A stretch of 64,000 nt of DNA from Zygaena filipendulae (GCA_907165275.2 OU015662.1:7501-71500), one strand, 5' to 3'. Positions 32,900 to 43,946 are shown, numbered from the stretch's first letter. The notes: a model not told the origin generated them from the letters alone. Numbers and translations: made by a program.

Positions 32900-33500
32900 T
32901 CCATTTGTTTACTATCTTCGATCAAAAAACAAATCAATGCCTACTACATTCAAGTTATTCATTTACTATGATTTGAAAAAAAAAGAAAAAAGAACCTGTA
33001 TAAGATCACTTTGTTGTCTGTCTGTCAAGACTATTTTCTTCAAGAGCACATGGAAGTTTCAAGTCGAAATTAATATCAGATCCCCAGGGTCTGCAATCCC
33101 TTAGAGCTGTGAAAAAATCAAACTTCTAAATCAATGCAATTAAAAAAAATTAATTAGGCAACAGTAGGTATATAACTTACATTTTGCTGCAGGACCATCT
33201 AGTGGTAAATTAAAACAAAGTGTACGGTGGAAAATTATTAGTTGTAATGAAATACCTGTATATGCACTATGTATGTATTATGTCTGTGTTTGTATGCCAA
33301 TTTTGATTGAGATCAGTAGAACTTGTAGAAGTGGCTACCTAGTAGCAAGTTTCAACCAACTGGGCACTAAAAAACCTCAACTAAAACATGATTGAATACA
33401 CTCAACTTTCATAGCGATAAAATGATATCAGAAGTTACAATCTCCCATACAACATCCATTTTATACAAAACTATAAATAAAATTATTATTTAAATATGAA
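32900..33500. other. Intergenic DNA between convergent MOCS1 and PFDN2
   Basis: AT-rich; I see no gene. Several blocks look like old dispersed repeats, but no boundaries can be given. Confidence 0.4.
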
Positions 33501-33505
33501 TCTTT

Positions 33506-33511
33506 TTTATT
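33506..33511 (-). terminator. PFDN2 polyadenylation signal
   Basis: AATAAA on the minus strand about 190 nt past the PFDN2 stop codon. Confidence 0.6.
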
Positions 33512-33697
33512 AATTAAAATCATGAATTTTGCAGTAAAAGGATATTAATTCTAAGTTGTATAAAGTTAACATTTACTTAAAACACTAGTTATAAGCAATA
33601 TTGTTTCAATAACCACCGAAGTCATCATAGTTCACCACGTAAGAACGTTATGGTACTGGGAGGCAACAAAGCGATCGTAGATGGCAGCTGGAGTCTG

Positions 33698-34220
33698 TCA
33701 GCCGCTGGCAACGAGCACATTGGACTTGGCGGGCTGGTCGGCGCCGGCAGAGGCGTCAGGCTCGGGCCGGTCGGCGCGCTGCACGCGGATGTCGTGCCGC
33801 TCGATGTATTCGTTGATCTCCTGGCCCTTGCGCGTGAGCTGCTCGTTGAGCGCTTCAAGCGCGCGCGGCAAGCGCTCGCGGTTGACCTCCAGCTCGGGCA
33901 GCACGTCGCCCGCCGTGCGCTCCACCAGCACGCCGCCCACCATGCGGAAGCACTTGCGCGTGCCGGCGACACCGCGCAGTGTCTCTATCACTATCCTGCA
34001 ACACCACGACACACGTCACACGCGAGCCCACCTATTGCCGGACCCGCGGGACCTGGCGGCGCCGCCGCGCCACCGCCACTCACCTATGCTCGTTAAGGTC
34101 CATCTCGAGTTCTGATATTTTTTGCGCCAGCTGTCGTTGCTCGTTGCGAAGGGTTTGGAAGCCTGCGAATACTTCCTCATTAGATTTGCCTTTGCTACCT
34201 TTTGATCCTACCTTCGCCAT
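33698..34220 (-). CDS. PFDN2: Prefoldin subunit 2
   Basis: Two exons: 34220-34084 and 33995-33698 (stop TGA at 33700-33698). Phase 2/1 closes across the intron; the total is 435 nt, 144 aa. Prefoldin is a cytosolic hexameric co-chaperone that hands nascent actin and tubulin to the CCT chaperonin; subunit 2 is one of the beta-type subunits. The protein shows the beta-prefoldin plan: an N-terminal coiled coil (FQTLRNEQRQLAQKISELE), a central beta hairpin (KCFRMVGGVLVERT), then a C-terminal coiled coil (ALNEQLTRKGQEINEYIE). Length fits the family (about 140-155 aa). The start is the only in-frame ATG before the coiled coil, in MAKVGSKGS. Exon 1 is much less GC-rich than exon 2. It is convergent with MOCS1. 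Confidence 0.95.
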
Positions 34221-34369
34221 TGCTACAATTTGAATTAGTATGCTTAAAAATTGAATTAATAAATAAAAAACAAAATTCTTTAGTTATTGCTCTTAGCAAA
34301 ATTCTAATATTCTAATCACAAACTATTTAGAAATAATACTCTTCTGACGATTCTATGAATGATATGATT

Positions 34370-34436
34370 TTTTTTTTTATAGCAATTGTCATTTGTCATT
34401 ATGACATTACGGCCAGTGTCACGATAATTTGAAAAT
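34370..34436 (-). mobile_element. 3'-end fragment of the 36004-41665 LINE family
   Basis: Read on the minus strand it matches the last 60 bp of the LINE at 41600-41660: GACACTGGC...AATGTCAT...ATGACAATTGC-ATAAAAAAA. It is a severely 5'-truncated insertion in opposite orientation, just upstream of PFDN2. Confidence 0.75.
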
Positions 34437-34607
34437 AGAATTTGGATATCATCCATGCCCCGTGGCCATTGACGGTGAGTTTTTGGATGTCATCAGCGGA
34501 TCTCATCCGTAGGAACTAGGATGTCATCAACGTCGCGTAGTGATTACCTTCTCTCTGATGTCATCCACCCCTCTCACTGGCTGCAATCAGGCTCTTCTTT
34601 TCTCAAC

Positions 34608-34760
34608 CGGCCGACAGTGTTACCAACTCTCGAAAGTATTTATCCCTAAAGGATAAGTCATAAACTCATTAAGAAATAAATTGTTACTAAAAGTTTATAA
34701 ATAAATAGCACCAAGATTTTTGCCTTAGTTTCAAAATTACTAGGGCGAAAATATTGGTAT
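34608..34760 (+). mobile_element. hAT-like MITE fragment
   Basis: Begins CAGTGTTACCAACTCTCG and continues with ATTTATCCCTAAAGG, matching the left end of the element at 56911. The right end is not seen here. Confidence 0.55.
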
Positions 34761-34769
34761 TATAAATAT

Positions 34770-35240
34770 TTTTTTACAGATATAAGCTATCGAAAATTTG
34801 ACCACGTGATCACATAGATATGACTAAAATATAAAGTTTGAGTACCAACACGATTGGTCTGTAACTTGGGGTTTAAAGAGATATAGGCTATCGAAAATTT
34901 GATCACGTAATCATATAGATATGACTAAAATATAAAGTTTGAGTACCAACACGATGGGTCTGTAACTTGTGGTTTCCGAGATATAGGCTATCGAAAATTT
35001 GATCACGTGATCACATAGATATGACTAAAATAATATAAAGTTTGAGCACCAAAACAATGGGTCTGTAACTTGTGGTTTCCGAGATATAGACTATCAAAAA
35101 TTTGATCACGTGATCATATAGATATGACGAAAACATGAAGTTTGAGTACCAACACGATGGGTCAGCAACATGTAGTATGCTGAGATAAAAGCTGTCGAAA
35201 ATTTTACCACGTGATCACATAGATATCACGAAAACATGAA
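34770..35240 (+). repeat. About 101-bp tandem repeat, 4-5 copies
   Basis: The anchor GCTATCGAAAA occurs at 34786, 34887, 34987, about 35090 and about 35191, so the period is 100-103 bp. Most units contain the near-palindrome TTTGATCACGTGATCA with a central CACGTG, followed by CATAGATATGAC and AAGTTTGAGTACCAACACGATGGGTC. Non-coding. Confidence 0.88.
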
Positions 35241-35384
35241 GTTTACATGATGAGGTTGCCTCTCATAGTGAACTCTTATAAGAATACATTTTGCCAACAA
35301 TACAAGAAATTTAATTAACGATAATGACAAAAAATAATAGTGTACATAACATTTTTATTTATTTTTTATTTTATTTTACTTTAT

Positions 35385-35991
35385 TTGGAAAATCAACAGC
35401 TACAAAAATAAGATGAACATTTGAGTGTCAAACAAAAAAGCCGATTACAGATTTTCGCACATGGGTAGTGGAATATTAAAAAAAAAAACATCAATTGCTC
35501 AATAGGCAGCAGCAACTTACATGGTGGGAACTAAGTCCGACCATGTATTATTTTTTGGTTACAAAAAACGAATTTTCTAATACTCGCCTCGCCGACTCAC
35601 AGCTAGTGTTAAACAAATCAAAGTCATATTCTTTGGATAATTTGTTAAAATTGTCACTCATGATAGTTTAAGTAGGAGAAAAAACAATTGAATTGGCTTA
35701 GAAAAAAAAATGAATTAGCTGCATGGGCAGTTTCCTTTGCCTTCTCCGAAAGGGTAGTGTGATCACTCGCTCTCTCTCTCGTATCTGATTTACTATACTT
35801 CTACTATAAATACTACTATAAATGCATCTCACTAATGCATTTCGATGTAAATAACTACAAAAGGAGAAATATGCCACTGAATTGGCTATATGGACTAAGT
35901 TTCTTTCTGCCTTCCCCGAAAGGGGTAAACTGTGGGTAAACTTCACCAAAAAAAATAAACAGTAATCACTCGTCTCTCGCTTCTGAATCAC
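35385..35991. repeat. Short 3'-end repeat and MITE-like elements upstream of the LINE
   Basis: 35385-35460 is an inverted copy of the GATTTTCCGAATAAA-type 3'-end repeat. 35690-35960 carries the TTTGCCTTCTCCGAAAGG / CCTTCCCCGAAAGGGG blocks also found at 44300-44540, 54540-54690 and 58430-58800. No gene seen. Confidence 0.5.
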
Positions 35992-36210
35992 AAATTAATT
36001 AGATGGAACGTTAATCGCGTGTTCGCGTGTTTTGGTGTTTTTCCTGGAATTATTGGCCTAAAATCATTGTTTTACGCTGTAATCAGGGTAAATCATTCAT
36101 GCTTGGTAGTTTTGTAAAGTAATAATTAATACTAGTTGGTAATTCACGCTACCATTTGTAATTTTGTAATATTTAGTTGCGTTTAAACATATCATTGATT
36201 AGCGTCCATT

Positions 36211-37779
36211 ATGAATAAACCTCCCGATAGGGAGGATGACAGCCCGAATACGAATTTTCTTCCTCCTTCTCCCGTTGCATTTTGTGAAATCGATATAAAT
36301 GAGGATAGTGATTTTGTGACTCCTAAAGAGAGAAGTAGGAGACATAAGCGCAAAAAACAAGAGAAAAATAAGTCAGACTGCAGTGTTCGCTCCCGTTCCA
36401 ACTCTCGCTCTTCTCAAATTGCGTCTTCTGTAGCGAATATTATGTCTCCCGCTTCCTCGGCATCTTTATCGCATACTTCTTTGGACTCGGTTATCCCAGC
36501 AGGGCAACCTAGTTTTCAACAAACCTCCCCCCATCCTTACCTTCAAACCTCCCCGCCACAGTCTACCCCATCCCAACCTTCTCCCCTTTCACCCTTCACC
36601 CCAATTGGTCGTCCTAAATACTGTACAACCGACCGAGGTCCATTCACTGTTCACGTACAATTTGTAGGTTCCTCAGACAGTGTTAACCCTTCTAATTTAA
36701 CTTTTAACCCTGTCTTATTTGGTAAGTTTCTGCAAGAACGGTCCAGAGAATTTCCGAATATTGTGAACGGAAGTGTTAAAAAGTTAGGACGCAATCGCAT
36801 TGCTCTTAACTTTCATCAGGCTATTGATGCCAATAACTTTATAGACTCTCCTACTCTCCAAAGTAATAACCTAAAAGCGTTTATTCCCACATTTAATGTA
36901 ACTAGGATGGGAATCGTTCGTGGTGTTCCTACAGAATGGGCCCAAGAGGAAATAATTAAAAATATTAAAGTTCCCGATGGCTGTGGGTCAGTTATCAAGA
37001 CAAGACGCCTTAACTATAAAACTTTTAATCCGGATGGTTCACACAAATGGTTGGAATCTCAAACAGTGGTATTGACTTTTGACGGTCAGGTTTTACCGCC
37101 AAGAGTGTATATGTGTTACAATTCTCTCCCTGTCGAAATGTACACCTTCCCTACGATACAGTGTTACCGTTGCTGTCGTTTTGGCCACACTAAAGTACAA
37201 TGCAGGTCTAAAGCCCGTTGCTTCAAATGCTCTTCAGAAGATCACGGTGGGGATGAATGCGACACTGTGGAGAGCTGCTCTTCGTGTATTAATTGTAAAG
37301 GTTCGCACTTTGCTACAAACAAATCATGCCCGGAATTTAGCAGGCAAGCTAACATTAAAAAAACGATGGCAGAGAAAGCAATATCATACGCAGAGGCGTC
37401 CAAACTTTATGTTCCATGTAAAAAATCTTTTGCGGATACTATCAAAAGTTCGCCTGATAAACCTTCTACCCACCAGTCGTATAAAAAAACCGTTTTTATA
37501 AAAAAACCTCGTTCCCCTCCTCCTGCTGCTTTTGGGTACGACCAAGTAGCTCACCGCTCTCTGATAAGAGACCCAACAATCCCATCGCAGAATGGTGTTG
37601 GTTTACGTGTAGAATCTTCCCCTTCTGATAAAATAGTCACAGAAATAATCAATCTCCTGTCTTCTCTCCTCAAAATTTCCTTCCCTTCTTTTAATTTACC
37701 GTCCAACGCTGCCTCATTCCTACAAACTGCTTTTTCTTCTATCCTTGCCAATGGCGCTGATAATCCAATGGAATTGTAG
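36211..37779 (+). CDS. LINE ORF1, gag-like RNA-binding protein with CCHC zinc knuckles
   Basis: 522 aa. The N-terminal 130 residues are Ser/Pro-rich and basic (RSRRHKRKKQEK). A middle region around residues 140-300 contains FTVHVQF and looks like the RNA-recognition-type fold of such gags, but I cannot confirm it. Residues about 315-375 hold three zinc knuckles: CYRCCRFGHTKVQC, CFKCSSEDHGGDEC and CINCKGSHFATNKSC. ORF1 proteins coat the element RNA during retrotransposition. The stop TAG at 37777-37779 lies inside the start of ORF2. Confidence 0.88.
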   Translation: MNKPPDREDDSPNTNFLPPSPVAFCEIDINEDSDFVTPKERSRRHKRKKQEKNKSDCSVRSRSNSRSSQIASSVANIMSPASSASLSHTSLDSVIPAGQPSFQQTSPHPYLQTSPPQSTPSQPSPLSPFTPIGRPKYCTTDRGPFTVHVQFVGSSDSVNPSNLTFNPVLFGKFLQERSREFPNIVNGSVKKLGRNRIALNFHQAIDANNFIDSPTLQSNNLKAFIPTFNVTRMGIVRGVPTEWAQEEIIKNIKVPDGCGSVIKTRRLNYKTFNPDGSHKWLESQTVVLTFDGQVLPPRVYMCYNSLPVEMYTFPTIQCYRCCRFGHTKVQCRSKARCFKCSSEDHGGDECDTVESCSSCINCKGSHFATNKSCPEFSRQANIKKTMAEKAISYAEASKLYVPCKKSFADTIKSSPDKPSTHQSYKKTVFIKKPRSPPPAAFGYDQVAHRSLIRDPTIPSQNGVGLRVESSPSDKIVTEIINLLSSLLKISFPSFNLPSNAASFLQTAFSSILANGADNPMEL

Positions 37780-40700
37780 ATCAATATCTCCTAAAAAAAG
37801 TGACTTAATCTACTTAATAAATAAATATAATCCAATAATTATTGCCCTTTCCGAGACGTGGCTACACCCGGATTTGAACTTTCGAATTCCGGGTTTTGTC
37901 ATGTTTCGTAATGATGGCAAACAAGGGCATGGCGGTGTAGCCGTGCTTATTAAGAATAATCTCCCTTTTTCCCAAATCTTAATAAAATCACAAAATCAAT
38001 TTAATGCTGTCGCACTTAAAACCAAAAACTTTACGATTCTCTCAATTTATATCCCCTATCCCTCCAGCTCAGCCCTAGCAGATGTTAACCTATTAATTCA
38101 ATCACTATCCCCTCCATTACTTATTGTCGGTGATTTTAATTGCCACCACCACGTTTGGGGTTGTGGTAAAAATGATCATGCCGGCGAAATTCTCCTTGAT
38201 ATTATCGACCTTAACAACCTATGTATATTAAATACGAGTTCGCCCACTCGTCGTACACGCCCTGAAGAATCTGTTAGCGCAGTGGATATATCTTTATGCT
38301 CCTCAGACCTGGCTTCGCAAATCACCTGGGAGGTTCTTCCTAATTCTTATGGCAGTGACCATTTTCCAATTTTGTTGAGTTTCCCATTCACTAGTGCAAA
38401 GGACTCTCCACCAAAAAATCCCCTTCTTAAGCATATCTTATCTGACAAAAATTGGGCAGCTTTCCGCCAATCCACTAGTACTATGTTATCCATCCTTCCT
38501 AAAATATCCTTTTACAATATAGATCGCTGCTGCACTGCCTTCAGTAACGCTCTTATTGCCAGCGCCAATAATTCTTTCCCTCTTAAAAACACATCAACCA
38601 CACGAATATCCTCTCCTCCTTGGTGGGACCACGATTGTACCAAAAGCATTCAAGCCCGCAAAAAAGCTGAACGTCTTTACTCCAAAAATATGACCTCCGA
38701 AAATTTTATATTACTCAATAAAGTTTCAGCTGAAACAAAACGCACCCTAAGATCCAAAAAACGTGATAGTTGGAAAGAATACTGTGCATCTATCTCACCT
38801 GTCACTCCCTCCCACTTTGTATGGAAAAGAATCAAACAATTCCGAGGGTCATATAATCAACCATCACAGTCATGCCCCCCCACGTCCGAATTCGCAGAAG
38901 CATATATGGACCATTTAGCTCCCCAAATGGCCCCCTCTCAATCTGAACTGCCCTGGTATTTCCATCATCCCTCAACTGATCCGCTAGATCATAATTTCTC
39001 CCTTACTGAACTTAAGTATATCCTAAATTCTGTTAAAGATTCTGCCCCTGGTATGGATAGTATTCCTTATTCATTCCTTGTTAACGCTCACCCATGCCTG
39101 CATGATTACTTCCTAAATTTAATCAATACAATTCTTAATATTGGATATGTCCCAGATGCTTGGAAATCACAAATAATTATTCCTGTCTTAAAACCGGGTA
39201 AAGATTCCCATGATGTAAAATCCTATCGTCCAATTGCTTTATCATCTACTCTCGCGAAAGTCCTTGAGCACTTGATCAAGAACCGTCTCGAGTGGTTTGT
39301 GGAGTCCAGAGGTATTCTAGGTAAAAATCAATTTGGCTTCCGAAGAGGAAGAAGCACAACAGATAGCATTGCAATCTTTACAACTGATATAAGACTGGCA
39401 TTTACCCGAAATGAGTCTGTTGTTGCCGCATTTTTAGATATATCTGCTGCCTATGATAATGTCCGCCTCCCTCTTCTCATGGAAAAACTTAATGCCTTGT
39501 CGATCCCGAAGAAACTAGGCCAACTCATTATAAACATGCTCTCTGATAGAACTGTCCACTTCCGCTGCGATGACCCTGGAATTTCCTCTCGCAGATCTAT
39601 TTGGAAAGGCCTTCCTCAGGGGTCCGTCTTGAGCCCCCTTCTTTATAATATTTATACACATGACCTAGACTTATCACGTGGTCTCTGCAGAATCCTTCAA
39701 TATGCAGACGACATTCTTTTGTACTACTCCCACAACAATATTTCTACAGCAGCCGCAACAGTGACAGAGTCTTTATCATCTCTTAATAATTGGATTTGCT
39801 CTAATGGCCTTGAATTATCCCCCTCAAAAAGTGCAGTAGTGGTATTTTCAAGGAAAAGAAAGATCCCGGCAATCAGTGTAGAAGTGGGTGGCCTTCAAAT
39901 CCCGATAAAACCATATTTTAAATTTCTAGGCGTTATTCTCGACTCTAAATTAAGTGGTTCTCCGCACTGTGAGTACATAGTGAACAAATCGCAGAAAAAC
40001 ATCAACATTTTGAGATGCTTATCAGGTGTTTGGTGGGGTGCCCACCCTTTCTCTCTTAAGTTATTATATAATGCCATCATCCGTAGTGTTCTGGACTACG
40101 GTACATTTCTGCTCGAACCAGCAAATAAGGGCGCTCTTCAGAAACTTGACCAAATACAGGCTAAGGCATTACGCATCATTTCTGGAGCGATGCGTTCTAG
40201 TCCCATCAACGCATTACAGGTAGAATGTGGCGATCCTCCTCTTTCTCAGCGTAGACAGTTTCTTTCAGATCGCTTCCTCTTTCGTGTTTATCAATTTGCC
40301 TCCCATCCTATTTTCCCTAAACTCCAACTTCTTTGCGAGTTCTCTCTTAAATCCCGTTTCTGGACAAACAAATGCCCCTCCCCTTTGATGAAAAGCTTTG
40401 GCAAAATAAAATGTATAAAAAATTCTGTCCACCGTTCATCCAATCTCCCAGTTTTTGATTTCGATTACGAAACAATAATCTATCAGCCTCCAGTCATTTT
40501 AAACTTTGACATTTGTAAAGGTGATAAACACGCCAACGCATACCATCGCGAAATAATGAAAAGAAACTGGCGTGGTTGGCATTCCATCTACGCTGATGCT
40601 TCTAAACTCTCTCAGCATGGATGTGTGGGTGTGGGTGTATTCCACGAAGAATATAATATAGTTCAAAAAATTAAATGTCCCCCAGAGTCCTCGGTTTTTA

Positions 40701-41446
40701 CTGGGGAATCTTTAGCCATTCTCAATAGTGTTAAGTACGCTCTTCTTTTCAAACTCCACAAATGCCTTATTTTCTCCGATTCCCGTAGCTCCCTCCAGGC
40801 CCTAATTTCAAATCCCTTTTCAAAAAACAACAACCCAATTATTTTCGAAATTAAAGCAGCCGTAAAATCTTATATTAATCAAGGTCACGAGCTGGCAATG
40901 GCTTGGATTCCGGGGCACGCTGGCATTGCTGGCAATGAGCGTGTGGACTTGGTTGCCAAGGACGCCATTGTCTGCGGTGACAGGGTGCCGTTCCGATGTT
41001 ATTGCCATGATCTTATATCTCTCCCGAAACAGTCCCTATATAAAACTTGGTCTGCCCTCTGGGATAAATCTAAAAAATCAAAGGGTGCTTGGTTTGGGGT
41101 AATCCAACCAAGTATCCCTAATAAACCCTGGTTTTCCCGATGGAATTTCAACAAAAAAATCTGCTCCTCGATTATTCGTATGAGGTTAGGTCACTGTTGC
41201 ATCCCAGTTCATCTTCACAAAATTCATTGCCTTAATTCATCTTTGTGTGAATGTGGTCTCTCCGAAGGAGACCTTAATCACGTCATCTTTTCATGTCCTC
41301 GTTTTAACCATAATTATTTATTTTCTGACCTTGTATTCTGTAAAATTCCGCTCCCCACATCCATCATCACCCTTCTTCACTCTTTAGACTTCAAAATTTA
41401 TAAAATCCTAGTAGACTTTCTCACTTTTAACGACATTAAATTATGA
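37751..41446 (+). CDS. LINE ORF2, APE endonuclease-reverse transcriptase-RNase H
   Basis: About 1231 aa from the ATG at 37751 (MALIIQWNCRSI); an upstream TTG at 37745 is not needed. The order is: AP-like endonuclease (SETWL, VGDFNCHHHVWG, SAVDISLCSS, SDHFPI), reverse transcriptase (SYRPIALSSTLAK, FLDISAAYDNV, GLPQGSVLSPLLYNIY, catalytic QYADDI), RNase H (YADASKL, GESLAILNSV, SDSRSSLQAL, WIPGHAGIAGNERVD), and a C-terminal Cys/His cluster CECGLSEGDLNHVIFSC. All catalytic motifs look intact. The frame is +1 relative to ORF1 with a 29-nt overlap, which suggests translation by termination-reinitiation. Confidence 0.95.
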   Translation: MALIIQWNCRSISPKKSDLIYLINKYNPIIIALSETWLHPDLNFRIPGFVMFRNDGKQGHGGVAVLIKNNLPFSQILIKSQNQFNAVALKTKNFTILSIYIPYPSSSALADVNLLIQSLSPPLLIVGDFNCHHHVWGCGKNDHAGEILLDIIDLNNLCILNTSSPTRRTRPEESVSAVDISLCSSDLASQITWEVLPNSYGSDHFPILLSFPFTSAKDSPPKNPLLKHILSDKNWAAFRQSTSTMLSILPKISFYNIDRCCTAFSNALIASANNSFPLKNTSTTRISSPPWWDHDCTKSIQARKKAERLYSKNMTSENFILLNKVSAETKRTLRSKKRDSWKEYCASISPVTPSHFVWKRIKQFRGSYNQPSQSCPPTSEFAEAYMDHLAPQMAPSQSELPWYFHHPSTDPLDHNFSLTELKYILNSVKDSAPGMDSIPYSFLVNAHPCLHDYFLNLINTILNIGYVPDAWKSQIIIPVLKPGKDSHDVKSYRPIALSSTLAKVLEHLIKNRLEWFVESRGILGKNQFGFRRGRSTTDSIAIFTTDIRLAFTRNESVVAAFLDISAAYDNVRLPLLMEKLNALSIPKKLGQLIINMLSDRTVHFRCDDPGISSRRSIWKGLPQGSVLSPLLYNIYTHDLDLSRGLCRILQYADDILLYYSHNNISTAAATVTESLSSLNNWICSNGLELSPSKSAVVVFSRKRKIPAISVEVGGLQIPIKPYFKFLGVILDSKLSGSPHCEYIVNKSQKNINILRCLSGVWWGAHPFSLKLLYNAIIRSVLDYGTFLLEPANKGALQKLDQIQAKALRIISGAMRSSPINALQVECGDPPLSQRRQFLSDRFLFRVYQFASHPIFPKLQLLCEFSLKSRFWTNKCPSPLMKSFGKIKCIKNSVHRSSNLPVFDFDYETIIYQPPVILNFDICKGDKHANAYHREIMKRNWRGWHSIYADASKLSQHGCVGVGVFHEEYNIVQKIKCPPESSVFTGESLAILNSVKYALLFKLHKCLIFSDSRSSLQALISNPFSKNNNPIIFEIKAAVKSYINQGHELAMAWIPGHAGIAGNERVDLVAKDAIVCGDRVPFRCYCHDLISLPKQSLYKTWSALWDKSKKSKGAWFGVIQPSIPNKPWFSRWNFNKKICSSIIRMRLGHCCIPVHLHKIHCLNSSLCECGLSEGDLNHVIFSCPRFNHNYLFSDLVFCKIPLPTSIITLLHSLDFKIYKILVDFLTFNDIKL

Positions 41447-42220
41447 CTTATTATTCGTTCATATTCTCTTATTTATTTAAGTATAAGTATATAATTTCTG
41501 TCTTGTTGTATTGTACATAGCCCATCCCATTTCTCTATTCTTATTACAACGAACGCCCAAAATTTTCGCTCGTTCATTTTAAATCCTTTTTGCAAATTAA
41601 ATTAACGCGACACTGGCAACAATGTCATTAATGACAATTGCCATAAAAAAAAAAAAAAAAAAAAAAAATTAATTAGACTTGTTCTGAATTCTCACAAATT
41701 AGATTGGATTTGAGATTTCGCTTCCTAAATTGGTTTCCTGAAATTGTAGTCTAATAAGCGCTTAATAAGAACAAATAGCTTAAAAATCGTTTCGCTAACA
41801 ATAGTTTTAATTTAAATAAAACAGTTTCATTAATTTTATTACGGGGAACTTACCTACTATATAGGTACACAGGTGAATGAATGTTCATTTTTTCAATGTT
41901 TATTCATCGCACTGAAACTGAATGGTGATCATAATCTTTGTTTATGTCAAGTAGTACAAGTACCCAGATAAATTTTTTTCTATTCTAAATAATTGTAACA
42001 AAAATTTTAATAATAAGACACAAAGACATTCTATATAATAAAATATCATTCTTATGACAGATCCATATGTGCCAGTCCAAAACCTCAGAAGAATAATAGA
42101 ATAAATAAAGAAGAATAGAAGAATGATCTTCTGAGTCCAAAACAATAGTCTTTGGATAGTTGAGTGTGAAGATCAAGTGAGCGGCGAATTGAGTGTTTTT
42201 TGACACCGGGTACTGGGCAG

Positions 42221-43914
42221 CCAGAAGTGGGCGTGATGAGCGAGGCGGTGGCGTTGCGGCGCGAGTGGGCGGCCGAGTCTGCGGCGTGCGAGGTGAGGCC
42301 AGGCCAGCTGTGGCTGCGCTAGTCATGAGTCATAGTAGGTCAATGTAGTCGCATTTAAGATTATCTCAGGTTGTGATGAGTCAGAATAGAATACTCTTTA
42401 TAATTGTACACCGAGTGTTACAGTATGTTTACAGTTTGTTAACTTGTACTTAGTTGTATTAGTTAATGGGCTGGTTTCTGCAACTCAATGTATCTAGTAT
42501 TGTATCTAGTTTCCCATGAGTTGTTGGGACTAATGAATGAACACAACCAATTTCAGTGAACACCGTTTATTGTCTGCTTAATGTAACATTAACATTTTAT
42601 AAGACCTAAGGAAGCATACATACATGTCAATACCGCCTTAGGGCTTGTTCACACACTTCACCCAGTTACCTTACAAAGAGTGTCTTTGATAGATAGAAAC
42701 AAAAAATAATAATCTGTATACATAAAAATATATATCTGTATAATTTTGTTGTTTGTTATTGTAAGAAAAAAAATAAAAGCAGTTTGGAGTTCCTGCAGGA
42801 ATTCCAAAACTCACGTGGGTGAATCTCCATTCGGATCAACCAATTTCGATATGACTTTTACTGCTTTCATGCAGGTGAAACTGCAGGGCACAGCTTATTA
42901 TTAAATAAAAGGAGATAATAATATGGCTTTTCAGTACCTATTTTTTATTGAGTCTAATCTTGCTTAAATAAATATTTCTTTCTCAATCTATCATCTATAT
43001 CGATCACAGAAAAAAAGGCATAGATTCTGGCACTATCAAGATATTTTATTCAATCAAATCAAATCACACGTCATTATTTAATTTCGAACTTATTAATAAA
43101 AAATGGTTTAAGTTAAAAAATTTAATGATTAATTTCATTTTATGCAGGATAGGACGACGACCGGGGGGGTGGAGGCGGTCGGGGAGGAAGAGGCGCCTGG
43201 GGCGGGGGCGGGGGTGGGGGTGCTCAGTGATGCGGCGCTGGACTCGCTGCTGCGAGGCGGGGGCGGCGGGGAGGGTGGCGGGGGGGAGGCGGACGCCGAG
43301 CTGTGGGTGGAGCGGCTCGGGGAGCGCGTGGCGCGGCTCGACGCGCTCAACGTGGGCGGCATGCTGGCCGCCGCCACGGGCGGGGGCGCGCGGCTCGCGG
43401 CGCGGCTGGCCGACGCGCACGCCGCCGGGCTGCGCCTGCGCGAGCGGCGCGCGCGCCTCGACGAGCTGGCGCGCGGCGCGCCCGACGCCGTGCTCGCGCG
43501 CTGCGGCGCCGCCCGCGCCGACACCAACGCGCGCGCGCTGTCGGCCGAGCTGGCCGAGCTGTACCGCTGGCTGGACGCGCCGCCGCTCGCCGACCTGGAC
43601 CGGCTCGGCGAGGTGAGTCCGCCGAGCGCCGCGTGCGGCGTGCTGCGGGCTGTCGCCCCGCTCACTGGCCGCTTCCTGCGCGCAGATATCGCTGGCGACG
43701 GCGGAGGGGCGCGCGCGCGCGCTGGCGGCGGCCGCGGCGCTGCGAGCGGCGCTGCGCGGGGAGCGCGACGCGGGCGCGGCGCGGCTGCGGCTGGGCGCGG
43801 TGCGCGAGCGGCTGCGGCGGCTGGCTCGCGCTCGCGACGCGCTGGCGGCGGCGGTGGGCCGGCACCTCAACAACCTGCTGATCCACCTCGGCAACGAGGC
43901 GGCGGCCGCGTCCC

Positions 43915-43946
<32 letters not shown>

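Larger units (their letters stand above)
36004..41665 (+). mobile_element. Full-length non-LTR retrotransposon with intact ORF1 and ORF2
   Basis: A 207-nt 5' UTR, ORF1 (gag-like), overlapping ORF2 (endonuclease, RT, RNase H), a short 3' UTR and an A-run of about 24. It is flanked by the perfect 12-bp duplication AAATTAATTAGA (35992-36003 and 41666-41677). The RNase H domain plus CCHC gag places it among I-group elements rather than classical Jockey. No frame break is visible, so it may be young and competent. It probably lies in EXOC1 upstream or intron sequence. Confidence 0.93.
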
